Assembly: GCF_003258315.1 (NCBI RefSeq)
Contig: NZ_CP030032.1
Span: forward strand, 4,509,501 to 4,573,500
Length of the DNA: 64,000 nucleotides
Source of the DNA: Bradymonas sediminis
Lineage (GTDB): Bacteria > Myxococcota_A > Bradymonadia > Bradymonadales > Bradymonadaceae
Direction of reading: 5' to 3'
Part shown: piece by piece, positions 9,610-17,996 of the stretch
Layout: the number at the start of each line of letters is the position of its first letter
Position numbering within the stretch: position 1 is the first letter of the stretch
Program-made: the position numbers and the translations under genes
The notes under the pieces: generated by a model
What the model was told of the DNA's origin: nothing
Database searches by the model: none
What the model saw: only the letters and a program-made list of their open reading frames with translations

Positions 9610-10230
9610 ATGAAATTTTTCTACGAAGAGTTCGCCAAAACGGCGGGAATTCTGCCCGAGGATGTCGCGGTCTATGGCGCCATTTTCGGGATGCTCCTGG
9701 TCGTCATCGGGCTTATTCTACTGCCAAAACTGCTCGCCGCGCTTCGCATGCCTGACGGTGGAGAGCTGCGCCTATCCCCGACCCTGGCCGAAGATGTGCT
9801 CGACTTCGACCTGAGCGAGATTTACCAACGTAGCCTTGCGCTTGACGCACAATTATTTAACGCGAAGCACGACCTATCGCAAGGAGTTATCACAACCTTA
9901 AGCGGAGCCGACGCGCGACCACAGGTCGGAGCAACGGGGAGCACGCTGGGCCGAGCGCTGCGTAAATGGGCCGTGCGCGCCCAGGCTGAGCGCTTCGCCA
10001 GGCGCGCCGGGAGAGCACGTCCGCCACAAAAAAACGAGCCTCCGGCGGCGGAGGCTCGTCTTGAGCGAATGAATCAAGTGCTCGATGAGGCGCTATCCCT
10101 TGATGCTACGTCGTCCGATATCTACCAGGTCCTGGATGAATTGACCTGCGAGGTTGAGACCGCTCGCCGGCAGATGGACGCAAGGGCCGCGGGCGACGAT
10201 ATCGCCCGCGGCCCGGCTGGTGCTGATTAG
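9610..10230 (+). CDS. Hypothetical single-helix membrane protein
   Basis: This 206-residue protein is not recognised. It has a short N-terminal stretch, one strong hydrophobic helix at about residues 20-42 (AIFGMLLVVIGLILLPKLLAAL), and a soluble, charged remainder with Ala/Arg/Glu-rich helices. GC-rich third codon positions throughout support a real gene. The ATG at 9610 was chosen because it places the helix near the N-terminus; no strong ribosome site is seen there, and an upstream in-frame start would add 26 residues. Its last codons overlap the end of the convergent beta-barrel gene by four bases, and it contains two strong inverted repeats that probably end transcription from the other strand. 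Confidence 0.6.
   Translation: MKFFYEEFAKTAGILPEDVAVYGAIFGMLLVVIGLILLPKLLAALRMPDGGELRLSPTLAEDVLDFDLSEIYQRSLALDAQLFNAKHDLSQGVITTLSGADARPQVGATGSTLGRALRKWAVRAQAERFARRAGRARPPQKNEPPAAEARLERMNQVLDEALSLDATSSDIYQVLDELTCEVETARRQMDARAAGDDIARGPAGAD
10028..10059 (-). terminator. Rho-independent terminator, minus strand, inside opposing CDS
   Basis: A perfect 11-base stem (ACGAGCCTCCG / CGGAGGCTCGT, loop of four) has seven A residues on its left side, which read as a T run on the minus strand. It lies about 170 bases past the stop of the beta-barrel gene and would end that transcript. On the plus strand the same bases encode the KKNEPPAAEARL part of the hypothetical membrane protein. Confidence 0.75.
10184..10214. 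terminator. GC-rich hairpin between convergent genes
   Basis: A 13-base perfect stem (GGGCCGCGGGCGA / TCGCCCGCGGCCC) with a five-base loop lies in the last codons of the plus-strand gene, just past the stop of the minus-strand gene. There is no T run on either side, so it may pause transcription or protect 3' ends rather than terminate alone. Confidence 0.45.
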
Positions 10231-12221
10231 AAATACATCAGCAGGTTGACGCCGAATTGGTTGCTGGTCGCGCCGAAGCCACCGTCGCTGGTCACGAAAT
10301 TCGGGTCATCGAAGGCGAAGCGGCTGTGCAGGTAGCGCGCGCTGACGCCGAAGTCCTCGCCGATACGAAGGTCTGCGCCCAGGCCGAGGCGAAGCGAAGC
10401 GCCGACCGAGGTATCCTCCACGGCCGAGTCGCTCAGGCCGTGCAGGCCGGCGCCGACCAGCGCATAGGGCTCGAAGAAGCTGATGCGCGGCTGCAGGCGA
10501 ATGTCGAGCGAGCCGCCGTACAGGGACAGGTCGCTATTGCCCGTCTCCGGCTCATAGGCGCCGTAGTGCAGGCCGAACTCACCCGAGGCAATCCAACCCT
10601 TGACGCCAATGCCCAGGTTGAAGTCCGCGCCGGTGGCCGACTCGGTGCCGACTTCGTCCGCGCTGAGCCCGGCCATGCCGAGTCCCAGGGTCACGTAGGG
10701 GTCGGCAATCATGGTCGAGCGGCCGCCAACTTCGTGGTGGGTCTCGACGCGGGTCGTCGTGCCGCCGGAGTAGCGCGTGCTGCTCGAGTAGCTGTCGCTG
10801 CCGTAATAGGTCTCCCCGGAGTAGTAGCCGGAGTCGCCACCGTAATAATAGGTGTCCCCCTCATAATAGTCGCCGCCACGATTGCGCCGATTCGAGTCGC
10901 GACCGTAGTAGGTGTCGCCGCCGTAATAATTGCCGCCGCGATAATTGGGTCTGCGACGGTCATTATAGACGTTGGTGCCGCCAATAACGGTGGTGCTATT
11001 GCTCGTATTATTGGTCGTGTTGTTATTAACGGTCGTATTGTTGGTGGTGTTATTCACGGTCGTATTATTATTGACCGTGGTGTTGTTATTGGTCGTGTTC
11101 CCGCTGCCGGTTCCCGGGTTGGAGGGGTTGGTCGGGGTCGGGGTCACGGTCGGTCGAATCGGTGCCGTCGGTCGAACGGGCGTGGTCGGACGCGTCGGCG
11201 TCACGGTCGGACGCGTCGGGGTCACGATCGGCGTCGTGGGACGGTTGGTCGACGTATTCAGGTCGAAATTATCGTTTCGATCGATGGGCGTGGTCGGACG
11301 CGTGGGCCGCGGCGTCTTCCCAGGAGTGGTCGGGCGCGTGGGCGTCGTCACGGGATTGCGCGGCGTCTTCGTCACCGGGGTGGTCGGGCGAGCGGGGCGC
11401 GGTGTCTTCGTGCCGGGAGTCGTCGGACGCACCGGCGTGGTCGGACGCACCGTCGGCGTGGTCGGACGCACCGTCGGCGCGGTTGGACGCACCGTCGGCG
11501 TGGTCGGACGCACCGTCGGCGCGGTTGGACGAACCGGAGTGGTCGGACGCGTCGGCGTCGTCACAGGATTTCGCGGCGTCTTCGTCACCGGCGTGGTCGG
11601 ACGCACCGGCGTGGTCGGACGCACCGGCGTGGTCGGACGCACCGGCGTGGTCGGACGCACCGTCGGCGTGGTCGGACGCACCGGCGTGGTCGGACGCGTC
11701 GGCAAAGGACGGTTAGACGAGTTATTCAGGTCGAAATCATTATTTCGACCGATGCCGGTATTGGTCGCCGGATTGCTCGGGCGCTTTGTGGTGGTCGGCG
11801 TAGGGCGACGAACCGGGGCCGACTGAACGGGGCTGCGCGGCGTCTTGGTCGTCGAAGAAGACGTGGCCGGGCGCCGAGGCGTCTTCGTCGTCGGACGCGC
11901 GGTCGGCGTGGGACGCGCGGTGGTCGGACGCGCGGTCGGCGTGGGACGCGCGGTGGTCGGACGCGGCGCGACCACCGGAGACGCCGTGGTCGGGCGACGC
12001 GGCGTTTTACTATTAGACTTCTTCTTCTTCGTCGTCGAAGTCGAGCGACTCGTCGGCGCCTTCTTCTTCGCGGGTTGTTTTCCCGAACGATTCGAAAGGG
12101 ACGATTTGCGCGCCTCGAAAGGATTGGCCTCTGCCGTTTGTTCGTGGACAAGCACCGACGCGGGCAATGCCAGAGCAAGGGCCAATAATATCGTTGAAAT
12201 TCGTGTCGTGTACATATCCAT
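10227..12221 (-). CDS. Outer-membrane beta-barrel protein with Pro/Thr repeat domain
   Basis: The 664-residue protein begins with a signal peptide (hydrophobic ILLALALALPASVLV, then a likely cleavage near AEA). Residues about 30-365 are built of RPTTP-type repeats (units VRPTTP, PRRPT, KTPR), extensin- or mucin-like and very basic. An Asn/Thr-rich linker (about 370-400) and a Gly/Tyr/Asp-rich stretch (about 410-480) follow. The last 160 residues resemble a small OmpA/OmpX-type barrel that ends in Phe (LLMYF). A duplicated DFDLN/NFDLN segment marks an internal duplication. The start is supported by AGGAG eight bases upstream. Probable role: surface anchoring in the outer membrane with a stiff basic domain that could bind peptidoglycan or polysaccharide; this is inference. 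Confidence 0.8.
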   Translation of the reverse strand: MDMYTTRISTILLALALALPASVLVHEQTAEANPFEARKSSLSNRSGKQPAKKKAPTSRSTSTTKKKKSNSKTPRRPTTASPVVAPRPTTARPTPTARPTTARPTPTARPTTKTPRRPATSSSTTKTPRSPVQSAPVRRPTPTTTKRPSNPATNTGIGRNNDFDLNNSSNRPLPTRPTTPVRPTTPTVRPTTPVRPTTPVRPTTPVRPTTPVTKTPRNPVTTPTRPTTPVRPTAPTVRPTTPTVRPTAPTVRPTTPTVRPTTPVRPTTPGTKTPRPARPTTPVTKTPRNPVTTPTRPTTPGKTPRPTRPTTPIDRNDNFDLNTSTNRPTTPIVTPTRPTVTPTRPTTPVRPTAPIRPTVTPTPTNPSNPGTGSGNTTNNNTTVNNNTTVNNTTNNTTVNNNTTNNTSNSTTVIGGTNVYNDRRRPNYRGGNYYGGDTYYGRDSNRRNRGGDYYEGDTYYYGGDSGYYSGETYYGSDSYSSSTRYSGGTTTRVETHHEVGGRSTMIADPYVTLGLGMAGLSADEVGTESATGADFNLGIGVKGWIASGEFGLHYGAYEPETGNSDLSLYGGSLDIRLQPRISFFEPYALVGAGLHGLSDSAVEDTSVGASLRLGLGADLRIGEDFGVSARYLHSRFAFDDPNFVTSDGGFGATSNQFGVNLLMYF
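11140..11700. repeat. Tandem 15-18-base repeats encoding RPTTP units
   Basis: The unit GGCGTGGTCGGACGCACC and close variants recur head to tail, most regularly at 11430-11700, and encode VRPTTP on the minus strand. The whole number of codons per unit keeps the frame, so copy number could change by slippage without breaking the gene. Confidence 0.85.
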
Positions 12222-12882
12222 AATCTTTTCTCCTGGCGAGTGATTCGCGGTCTCACATGCTTTGACACCCTACACGATGAAATATTCAAAGTGTAATGCA
12301 CAGTCTCTGCAAAAACCGCGATCCCCTCCCTAAACGATCGCCGTGTCTCCATGCAAATCGCCGAGTCATCGAGTTCTTCCCTGGCTCGCCGTATACCCCC
12401 AACTATCCCGCTATCGTTATCTGGCCTAAACACGAGCGAATATGGAGCAAGCCTACTCCAACCGGAGCCCTCTTTATCCAGAGTTGCGCTCCCTTTTCTC
12501 ATCTTTCTAGCAAAAACAAGTAAATTTTGGGCTGAATACCCAAAAATTGCGTTGAAAATACGGGAGTTAAAGCATAATGAAGCCGTCGAGCCGATCAATT
12601 TCGACCCGCGAGTCGGAGATGGCTTTATTGTTGCATATACATGGGGCTGCCAAACGCCGAGTGCCTCCAGGGCACTATTTTTGCGCGAGGAACCCAAAGC
12701 ATTAACTTGACCCCATCGTGTCACTTATGCGAATGTCCGCGACTTTTGTGTGATATTTTTTGTCATCTCACACAAATCAGCGTAACAACGAAGTGATTTT
12801 GACAGTTTCGCCCGTCTTCAAGCGGCGCGTTTTCTGATTAAAAAAACGATTAAAACCGACCTGAAAGTATCCAGAGGGACAT
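12222..12882. other. Long intergenic region between beta-barrel gene and hisC
   Basis: About 660 bases hold no convincing gene. Open frames on both strands here (for example 12351-12710) lack ribosome sites and recognisable sequence. Base composition is clearly more AT-rich than the flanking genes. The region should contain divergent promoters; a TTGACA near 12795 lacks a good -10 partner. An inverted repeat at 12745-12776 is listed separately. Confidence 0.5.
12745..12776. promoter_or_regulatory. Inverted repeat TTTGTGTGA...TCACACAAA upstream of hisC
   Basis: Two perfect nine-base arms are separated by 14 AT-rich bases, about 110 bases before the hisC start. Arm length and spacing suit a dimeric regulator, or a weak terminator for a transcript from the left. 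No family match can be made. Confidence 0.35.
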
Positions 12883-14043
12883 ATGTCCAGTTTGAACTAT
12901 CGACTACGGGCGAAAAAATCGGAAGATAACGCACCTGCGTTGCGCGAAGTGCGCGCTCGCAAAGCGATTGAGGTAGCGCCTGCAGTCCAGGCACTCACCC
13001 CCTATATTGCGGTCACCAGCCAGGCAGCGATTGAAGCTCGGCCCAACGGTGAGACGACGTTCAAACTTGATTGGAACGAATCAACCATAGCTCCGAGCCC
13101 TCGGGTACATGAGGCGATTCTGGCTCATCTTTCGAGCCATCGCGACCTGAATTGGTATCCCCAATTGGGAAGCACCGACCTTGTGGACGCGTTGCAAAAG
13201 TATACCGGAGTGTCCGGCGAGCATATCCTCGCGACCAACGGTAGCGACGACGCGCTCCAATTGATCTGCAATACCTATCTGTCCGAGGGCGACAAAGTCG
13301 TCGCTCCGGTTCCGACCTACAATCACTTTCTGGTCTTCGCAGAGAGCCGCGGCGCCGACATCACGCGTGTTTGCGCTGACACCGCGTTCACGTCCAATAT
13401 CGAAGGCATTCGCGATGCGATGTCTCAGGACACCCGGATCCTCTATTTGGTCAGCCCCAATAACCCGACCGGCGTGGTTCTCGACCCGAAAGATGTTGAA
13501 GCCCTGTGCCAGGACTACCCGGAAACGCTGATCATTCTGGACGAAGCTTATTTTGAGTTCTCGCAGGTCACCGGCATGCCCCTGGTGCGCGAGTACCCGA
13601 ACCTCATCGTCACTCGGACCTTTTCTAAAGCGTTCGGCCTTGCGAGCCTGCGTGTTGGTTATTTGGCCGCCGATCCCCGAATCATCGAGGGTCTGAGCCG
13701 AATCTATAACCCCAAGAGCGTCAACGCCCTTGGCCAGGTTGCCGCGGTTGCCGCGCTCAGTGACCTTGATTATCTCAATGACTTTTTGGCCGAAGTTCGC
13801 GCTTCCAAAGAACTCCTTCGCGAATTCTTCGCCTCCAAGAACGCCGACGCCCAGATTACCCCGGCCAATTTTGTGGTCGTGCGCGTCGATAATCTTCCGG
13901 AGACGCTTCGCGCACTCGAAGCTCGTGGCGTCTATGTCCGCGACCGCTCCGGCTATCCCGGCCTCAAAGATTGCCTGCGCATGAGCGTCGGAACCGTTGA
14001 GCAGACCGAGAAGCTTATCGAACGCCTCGCCGAAGTATTCTGA
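12883..14043 (+). CDS. hisC: Histidinol-phosphate aminotransferase family (HisC)
   Basis: This 386-residue class I/II PLP aminotransferase has the HisC layout: WNES near the N-terminus, TNGSDDALQL, SPNNPTGVVL, DEAYFEF and the PLP-binding TFSKAFGLASLRVGY with Lys249. HisC transfers the amino group of glutamate to imidazole-acetol phosphate in histidine synthesis. No other his gene is close, so another substrate within this aminotransferase subgroup remains possible. An N-terminal extension of about 45 residues, basic and Ala-rich, precedes the usual start of the family. AGAGGG lies a few bases before the ATG. A strong bidirectional terminator follows the gene. Confidence 0.82.
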   Translation: MSSLNYRLRAKKSEDNAPALREVRARKAIEVAPAVQALTPYIAVTSQAAIEARPNGETTFKLDWNESTIAPSPRVHEAILAHLSSHRDLNWYPQLGSTDLVDALQKYTGVSGEHILATNGSDDALQLICNTYLSEGDKVVAPVPTYNHFLVFAESRGADITRVCADTAFTSNIEGIRDAMSQDTRILYLVSPNNPTGVVLDPKDVEALCQDYPETLIILDEAYFEFSQVTGMPLVREYPNLIVTRTFSKAFGLASLRVGYLAADPRIIEGLSRIYNPKSVNALGQVAAVAALSDLDYLNDFLAEVRASKELLREFFASKNADAQITPANFVVVRVDNLPETLRALEARGVYVRDRSGYPGLKDCLRMSVGTVEQTEKLIERLAEVF

Positions 14044-14100
14044 GAGCGACTTGATTTGAGCCCTCGCAGAACACACCGGCGATCGGGCATCAAATATAAT

Positions 14101-14139
14101 AGAAAAGCCGTCATCTTTTATAAGGATGACGGCTTTTCT
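14101..14139. terminator. Bidirectional rho-independent terminator
   Basis: A 15-base perfect stem, AGAAAAGCCGTCATC paired with GATGACGGCTTTTCT, has T-rich ends on both strands. It separates the convergent hisC and M16 peptidase genes. Confidence 0.88.
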
Positions 14140-14150
14140 ATTTGAGGCTC

Positions 14151-14176
14151 GCCGGCTCGAATCTCTCCGAGCCGGC
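14151..14176 (-). terminator. Second hairpin after the M16 peptidase gene
   Basis: Nine-base arms GCCGGCTCG and CGAGCCGGC with an eight-base loop lie a few bases past the peptidase stop. No T run follows on the minus strand, but the stronger terminator at 14101-14139 comes next. Confidence 0.45.
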
Positions 14177-14182
14177 CCTTGC

Positions 14183-16891
14183 TCAGTTGCGCAGAAGGTC
14201 CGCACGAATCTCGGTCTCTTTGGGCTTAATAATCGAGACCAACATCTTCTCGGGGGTCAGATATTTATCGACCACCGCCTGCACATCGGCCAGCGATACC
14301 GCGCTGATGCGCTCCCCATATTCAAGCTCACGCTTATATCCAAGCCCGTAGAGCTCATCGAGTCCAACCGAAATCGCGCGCGCCGAGTTGGTCTGAAGAC
14401 CAATATCGTGGCTTCCCGCCAGATAGCGCTTGGCTCGCCCGACCTCTTCCTCGGTGATGGTGCCCTCGCGCAACTTCTCAACTTCACTCACGATACCGGC
14501 ATAGGCCTGCTCTAGCTTCTCGGGGCTCGTGCCAATCACGATAACGAAGGCGCTGACGTCGAGCCCCACGATCGTGCGCGCGCCCACGCTATAGGCGAGA
14601 CTTTGGCGGTCACGAAGTTCATAAAATAAACGGCCGCCCTGGCCCGACAGAACCGCATTGAGCACGCTCAGCGCATCTTGTTCCGCGTCACCAAGATTCG
14701 GCGCCTTAAAGCCCACGATCAGATGCGCCTGTTCCTTCTGAAGGTCGCCTACCACCAGGCGAGCGCCATCCAACTCCGAGGGCTCCGGAATTTCGGGAGC
14801 AGTCCCCTCAGTCACCTCGTATCCGCTAAAATAGCGCTCGCTGAGTTGCTGCACCAGTTCTGCGTTGACGTCACCGACCACGACAATCACCAGGTCGCTC
14901 GGGCGGACCAATTCCTTATAATAGGCGCGAATGTCTTCAACCGTCAGGCTCGAGACCGACGCTTCGCTCCCCGTCGTGAGCATCGAATAGGGATGGGGCG
15001 CAAAGAACGCCTTATAGAATTGCTCGAAACTCACCGTGCCGAGTTCATCTCGACGGCTGCGGATCTGCTCTATCTGAAGTCGCTTTTCGCGCTCGAACTC
15101 CTCTTCAGGAATGGTCGCGTCGAGCAGACAGCCCGCGAAGACCTCGAAGCTCGACTCGAAGAACTGGCTCAACCCCGACATCGCGATGCCGAAGGAGTTC
15201 CGACCGCCCATGCCGTGCAACGAACCCGCCATCGACTCGACCCGGTGTGCGATTTCAGTGGCCGACCATTGAGTGGTTCCCTTGTCGACCAAATTACTCA
15301 AGAGGTTCGTGATGCCATTATTCTCAGCGGTCTCATAGCGCACGCCGCCCATGCTAAGCGCGCGGATCGAGAAGGTCTCAACGCTATGATCTTCCTGAAT
15401 AATGAGCGTCGGCCCGTCCGGCATCTCGATGCGGACAAACCCCTCCTCGTCAAGTTCGATCGGCACCGTCTGGTGCTGAGAACTCGCCAACGCATACCCA
15501 GCGCGCGCCGCCTTCTCGAGCGCGGCCGTATCGATGCTCCCGTGGGATTCGGGATGCGATAGCACCACGGTGCAATTCTCGGGGGTCAGATATTCGCGCG
15601 CGACGCGTCGAATATCCGAAGGGGTCACCTTGGCCAGCGCGGCGTAATATTTTTGCTCATAATTCGGGTCCCCCGTGACCATCAGGCTTCGCCCAAGCTT
15701 CATCGCCTGGTTCTCGACGGTCTGCTTGCCGTAGATCTCGGTGCTCTCAATGATGGTGCGCGCCCGCTGGAGGTCGACGTGGCTGGGGCAAATATGACGG
15801 AAGCGGAAGACCTCGGTCATGATGGCCGAGAGAATATCGACGTCATTTCGTGCCCCCTCTTTTGTCGGTGCTTCCGGCAGCTGATAATCCGCCGAGAGCA
15901 TAAAGAGCCCTGGCTCTTTGGGAGAGTAGGCGCCCGCATAAATCGAGCTCACCAGTTCTTGCTCACGCTGAATCGTCTTAAAAAGATGCGAAGCATCGCC
16001 GTACCCCATAATCGCGCCGAGCAGGTCCAGCGCGGGAATGTCCTCATGGGTAGCGTGCGGAATATGAAAACCCGCGCGCAGATGCGCCTGGTTTATCTCA
16101 GCGCTGCCGGTCCACGCGCGAAATTCCCGCTGCTCGGGCTCAACCGCGCGCTCCCTGGGTACGTAGTTCCCCTGCTTGAAATCCTTGAAATATTTATCCA
16201 CCAGCGCGCGCGCCTGGTCGAACTCGAAGTCGCCGGCCAGGACCAACATCATATTCTCGGGCACATAATGCTTATGGAAGAAGGCGAGCACATCTTCGCG
16301 CTTGAAGGAATCGACCGATTCGCTGGTCCCGATGACCGGCAAGCGGTAGGGGTGCTCCTGGAAGGCCATCTCAAATAGCTTCAGGCTCGCCTCGCGCGAG
16401 GGGCTGTCTTTGCCGCGCTTGATCTCCTCCTGGATGACCTCCAATTCGCGCTCCAATTCGTCCGCCTCAAAGGAGGAGTTCTGGACCGCGTCGGCCAAAA
16501 TATCCAGGCCCGTCTCAAAGAACCGACTGCTCATCACGACATAATAGCAAGTCTGGTCAAAGGAGGTGAACGCGTTGATATGGCCGCCCGCGGCCTCAAC
16601 TTCGCGCGCTAATTCCCCGACCTTTCGCCGCGTCGTCCCCTTAAAGAGCATATGCTCGTGCACGTGGGCCAGGCCGGCCTCGAAGGTCTCTTCGTCCGCG
16701 CTTCCCACGCCCACCCACACGTTACACGCCACCACCGGGGCGCTCGTGGAGCGTTGCAGCACCACGGTCATCCCGTTATCGAGTTTATAGCGCAGCAAAC
16801 CGTCCTCATTGGGCCCGTTGGCCGGCGCGCCGGTGTCGCAGTTCGAGGAGGTCGGATTCAGAGAAGCTGCTTGTTGCCGAAGTTTATGCAC
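14183..16891 (-). CDS. M16 family zinc metallopeptidase, two fused M16 units
   Basis: This 902-residue protein holds two M16 halves in one chain, as in pitrilysin-like proteins. The first half has the inverted zinc motif HVHEH (His76, Glu79, His80), with the third ligand expected about 76 residues later in the ELERELEVIQEEI helix. The second half (about 480-900) lacks HxxEH but keeps the family's Arg/Tyr region near its end (SLAYSV). Such proteins degrade short peptides or process targets inside a closed chamber. No clear signal peptide is seen at the predicted start, so the compartment is uncertain. It is divergent from the NodB-like gene. Confidence 0.9.
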   Translation of the reverse strand: MHKLRQQAASLNPTSSNCDTGAPANGPNEDGLLRYKLDNGMTVVLQRSTSAPVVACNVWVGVGSADEETFEAGLAHVHEHMLFKGTTRRKVGELAREVEAAGGHINAFTSFDQTCYYVVMSSRFFETGLDILADAVQNSSFEADELERELEVIQEEIKRGKDSPSREASLKLFEMAFQEHPYRLPVIGTSESVDSFKREDVLAFFHKHYVPENMMLVLAGDFEFDQARALVDKYFKDFKQGNYVPRERAVEPEQREFRAWTGSAEINQAHLRAGFHIPHATHEDIPALDLLGAIMGYGDASHLFKTIQREQELVSSIYAGAYSPKEPGLFMLSADYQLPEAPTKEGARNDVDILSAIMTEVFRFRHICPSHVDLQRARTIIESTEIYGKQTVENQAMKLGRSLMVTGDPNYEQKYYAALAKVTPSDIRRVAREYLTPENCTVVLSHPESHGSIDTAALEKAARAGYALASSQHQTVPIELDEEGFVRIEMPDGPTLIIQEDHSVETFSIRALSMGGVRYETAENNGITNLLSNLVDKGTTQWSATEIAHRVESMAGSLHGMGGRNSFGIAMSGLSQFFESSFEVFAGCLLDATIPEEEFEREKRLQIEQIRSRRDELGTVSFEQFYKAFFAPHPYSMLTTGSEASVSSLTVEDIRAYYKELVRPSDLVIVVVGDVNAELVQQLSERYFSGYEVTEGTAPEIPEPSELDGARLVVGDLQKEQAHLIVGFKAPNLGDAEQDALSVLNAVLSGQGGRLFYELRDRQSLAYSVGARTIVGLDVSAFVIVIGTSPEKLEQAYAGIVSEVEKLREGTITEEEVGRAKRYLAGSHDIGLQTNSARAISVGLDELYGLGYKRELEYGERISAVSLADVQAVVDKYLTPEKMLVSIIKPKETEIRADLLRN

Positions 16892-17219
16892 GTGTTTGCC
16901 CTATACTAGAAATCAGACGCGGAACAGATTTTTGAGAACAATCGATTTGGGCCGCTGTATAAAGGTGCAGTAGCGGTCCAAGCAATATTGAGCACGCTTT
17001 TGAGATTGGCAATCCATCCAACCGAATTAATCTGGCCAGCAGCGTTCTCGGCCCGACCGGAGCCGACTTATTGCGATTTTTTGAGATTTTCGATGGACAA
17101 ATGGACCCGCGCGATTTTGTTTGGGCGGGTCTCATCTTGGTTCGGATAATGGTATCGTGTCGCGAAGACGCGACGAGACACGCGACGCCCCGCATCTATT
17201 ATTGCCGCTAGTCGAAATT
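16892..17219. other. Intergenic region between divergent genes
   Basis: About 330 bases without a convincing gene. A TTG-started extension of the next plus-strand frame begins at 17121, but it has no ribosome site and looks non-coding. A short GC-rich inverted repeat (GTCGCG/CGCGAC near 17158) and a GACCCGC/GCGGGTC pair around 17105-17130 are present, with no clear role. Confidence 0.4.
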
Positions 17220-17987
17220 ATGATCTATTTGCCTACCCTCTATATCGCCGAATTATTCGATCGCGCGCCCGACAAAGGCTGCGATGGGATGACGTTGGAC
17301 GCGCTCAGTGAATTGCTCGATTTACTCGAGGCGGCCGAAGTGCAAAGCCCCAGCGCGCCCTCTCTTATCGGGGCAAATATCCTCAATAAGACCGGCACAC
17401 CGAGCGTGTTGATGATGCTGGGCGACTGCCACCTCCCGAGCGTCTCTGCGTGGATTAACTCACTGAATCCGAAGGGTTTATCGTCGATCGTCGCGTGTTC
17501 GTTCGCGCAGATTGAAGGCGCGAGCGATTTGACTACGACCGACGCGTCCATCCTCATCGGCCACGGGGTCTCCCTCGCGAGTCGTGGGCTCAGCGGGCGT
17601 CCGCTGGTGGGCATGCCTCTGGCGGAATTGCGCGCCGAACTCACCGAAAGCCAGCAAAAATTATCCGAGGTCGCCGGCTATCAGGTCGGCATCCTCGCCC
17701 CGACTGTGTCGACCTTTGGCCAGGCCGTGGATGGCCTGGTGCTCGAGGAGGCGCGTCGCGCGGGATATCGCCTTATTTTGGAGCCTGGCGGGCGCGTCAC
17801 CGAGCTTTCGAGCGACGCGACGCCCATCACCCCGGAGCGGCTCGACTACCGAATCGTCAGCACCCATGATTCGCCAAAGAGCCTGGCAGATTGGGTCATT
17901 GGCACCGGGCTGAGCCGTCAACGCGCGCACATCCGCGAGCTATTGCAGCGACCGCGCCGCATTCTATCTCGGCTTAAATCGACCTAA
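17220..17987 (+). CDS. Degenerate NodB-like (polysaccharide deacetylase fold) protein
   Basis: The 255-residue protein follows the NodB deacetylase plan without its active site. The opening strand ends in FDRAP where active members have FDDGP. The stretch IGHGVSLASRG stands where HxxxH binds the metal, with only the first His kept. LRAELTESQQKLSEVAGYQVGIL and the following VDGLVLEEARRAGYRLIL match the later helices and strands of the fold. The ATG at 17220 was chosen because it starts the fold directly. Metal-dependent activity looks unlikely; a binding or structural role is possible. It converges with the luxC-like gene, nine bases apart. Identification is by motif pattern only. Confidence 0.55.
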   Translation: MIYLPTLYIAELFDRAPDKGCDGMTLDALSELLDLLEAAEVQSPSAPSLIGANILNKTGTPSVLMMLGDCHLPSVSAWINSLNPKGLSSIVACSFAQIEGASDLTTTDASILIGHGVSLASRGLSGRPLVGMPLAELRAELTESQQKLSEVAGYQVGILAPTVSTFGQAVDGLVLEEARRAGYRLILEPGGRVTELSSDATPITPERLDYRIVSTHDSPKSLADWVIGTGLSRQRAHIRELLQRPRRILSRLKST

Positions 17988-17996
17988 ATTTTGGGG

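Noticed and set aside
11140-11700. CRISPR-like or satellite array
   Set aside because: Units are in-frame, have no spacers, and encode the RPTTP repeats.
10257-12188. A 643-codon plus-strand open frame opposite the beta-barrel gene
   Set aside because: It is Arg/Gly/Val-rich low complexity created by the repeat codons of the real gene on the other strand. It has no ribosome site or domain, and the minus-strand product has a signal peptide and barrel.
12296-12710. Open frames before hisC
   Set aside because: Random composition, no ribosome sites, and codon use unlike neighbours.
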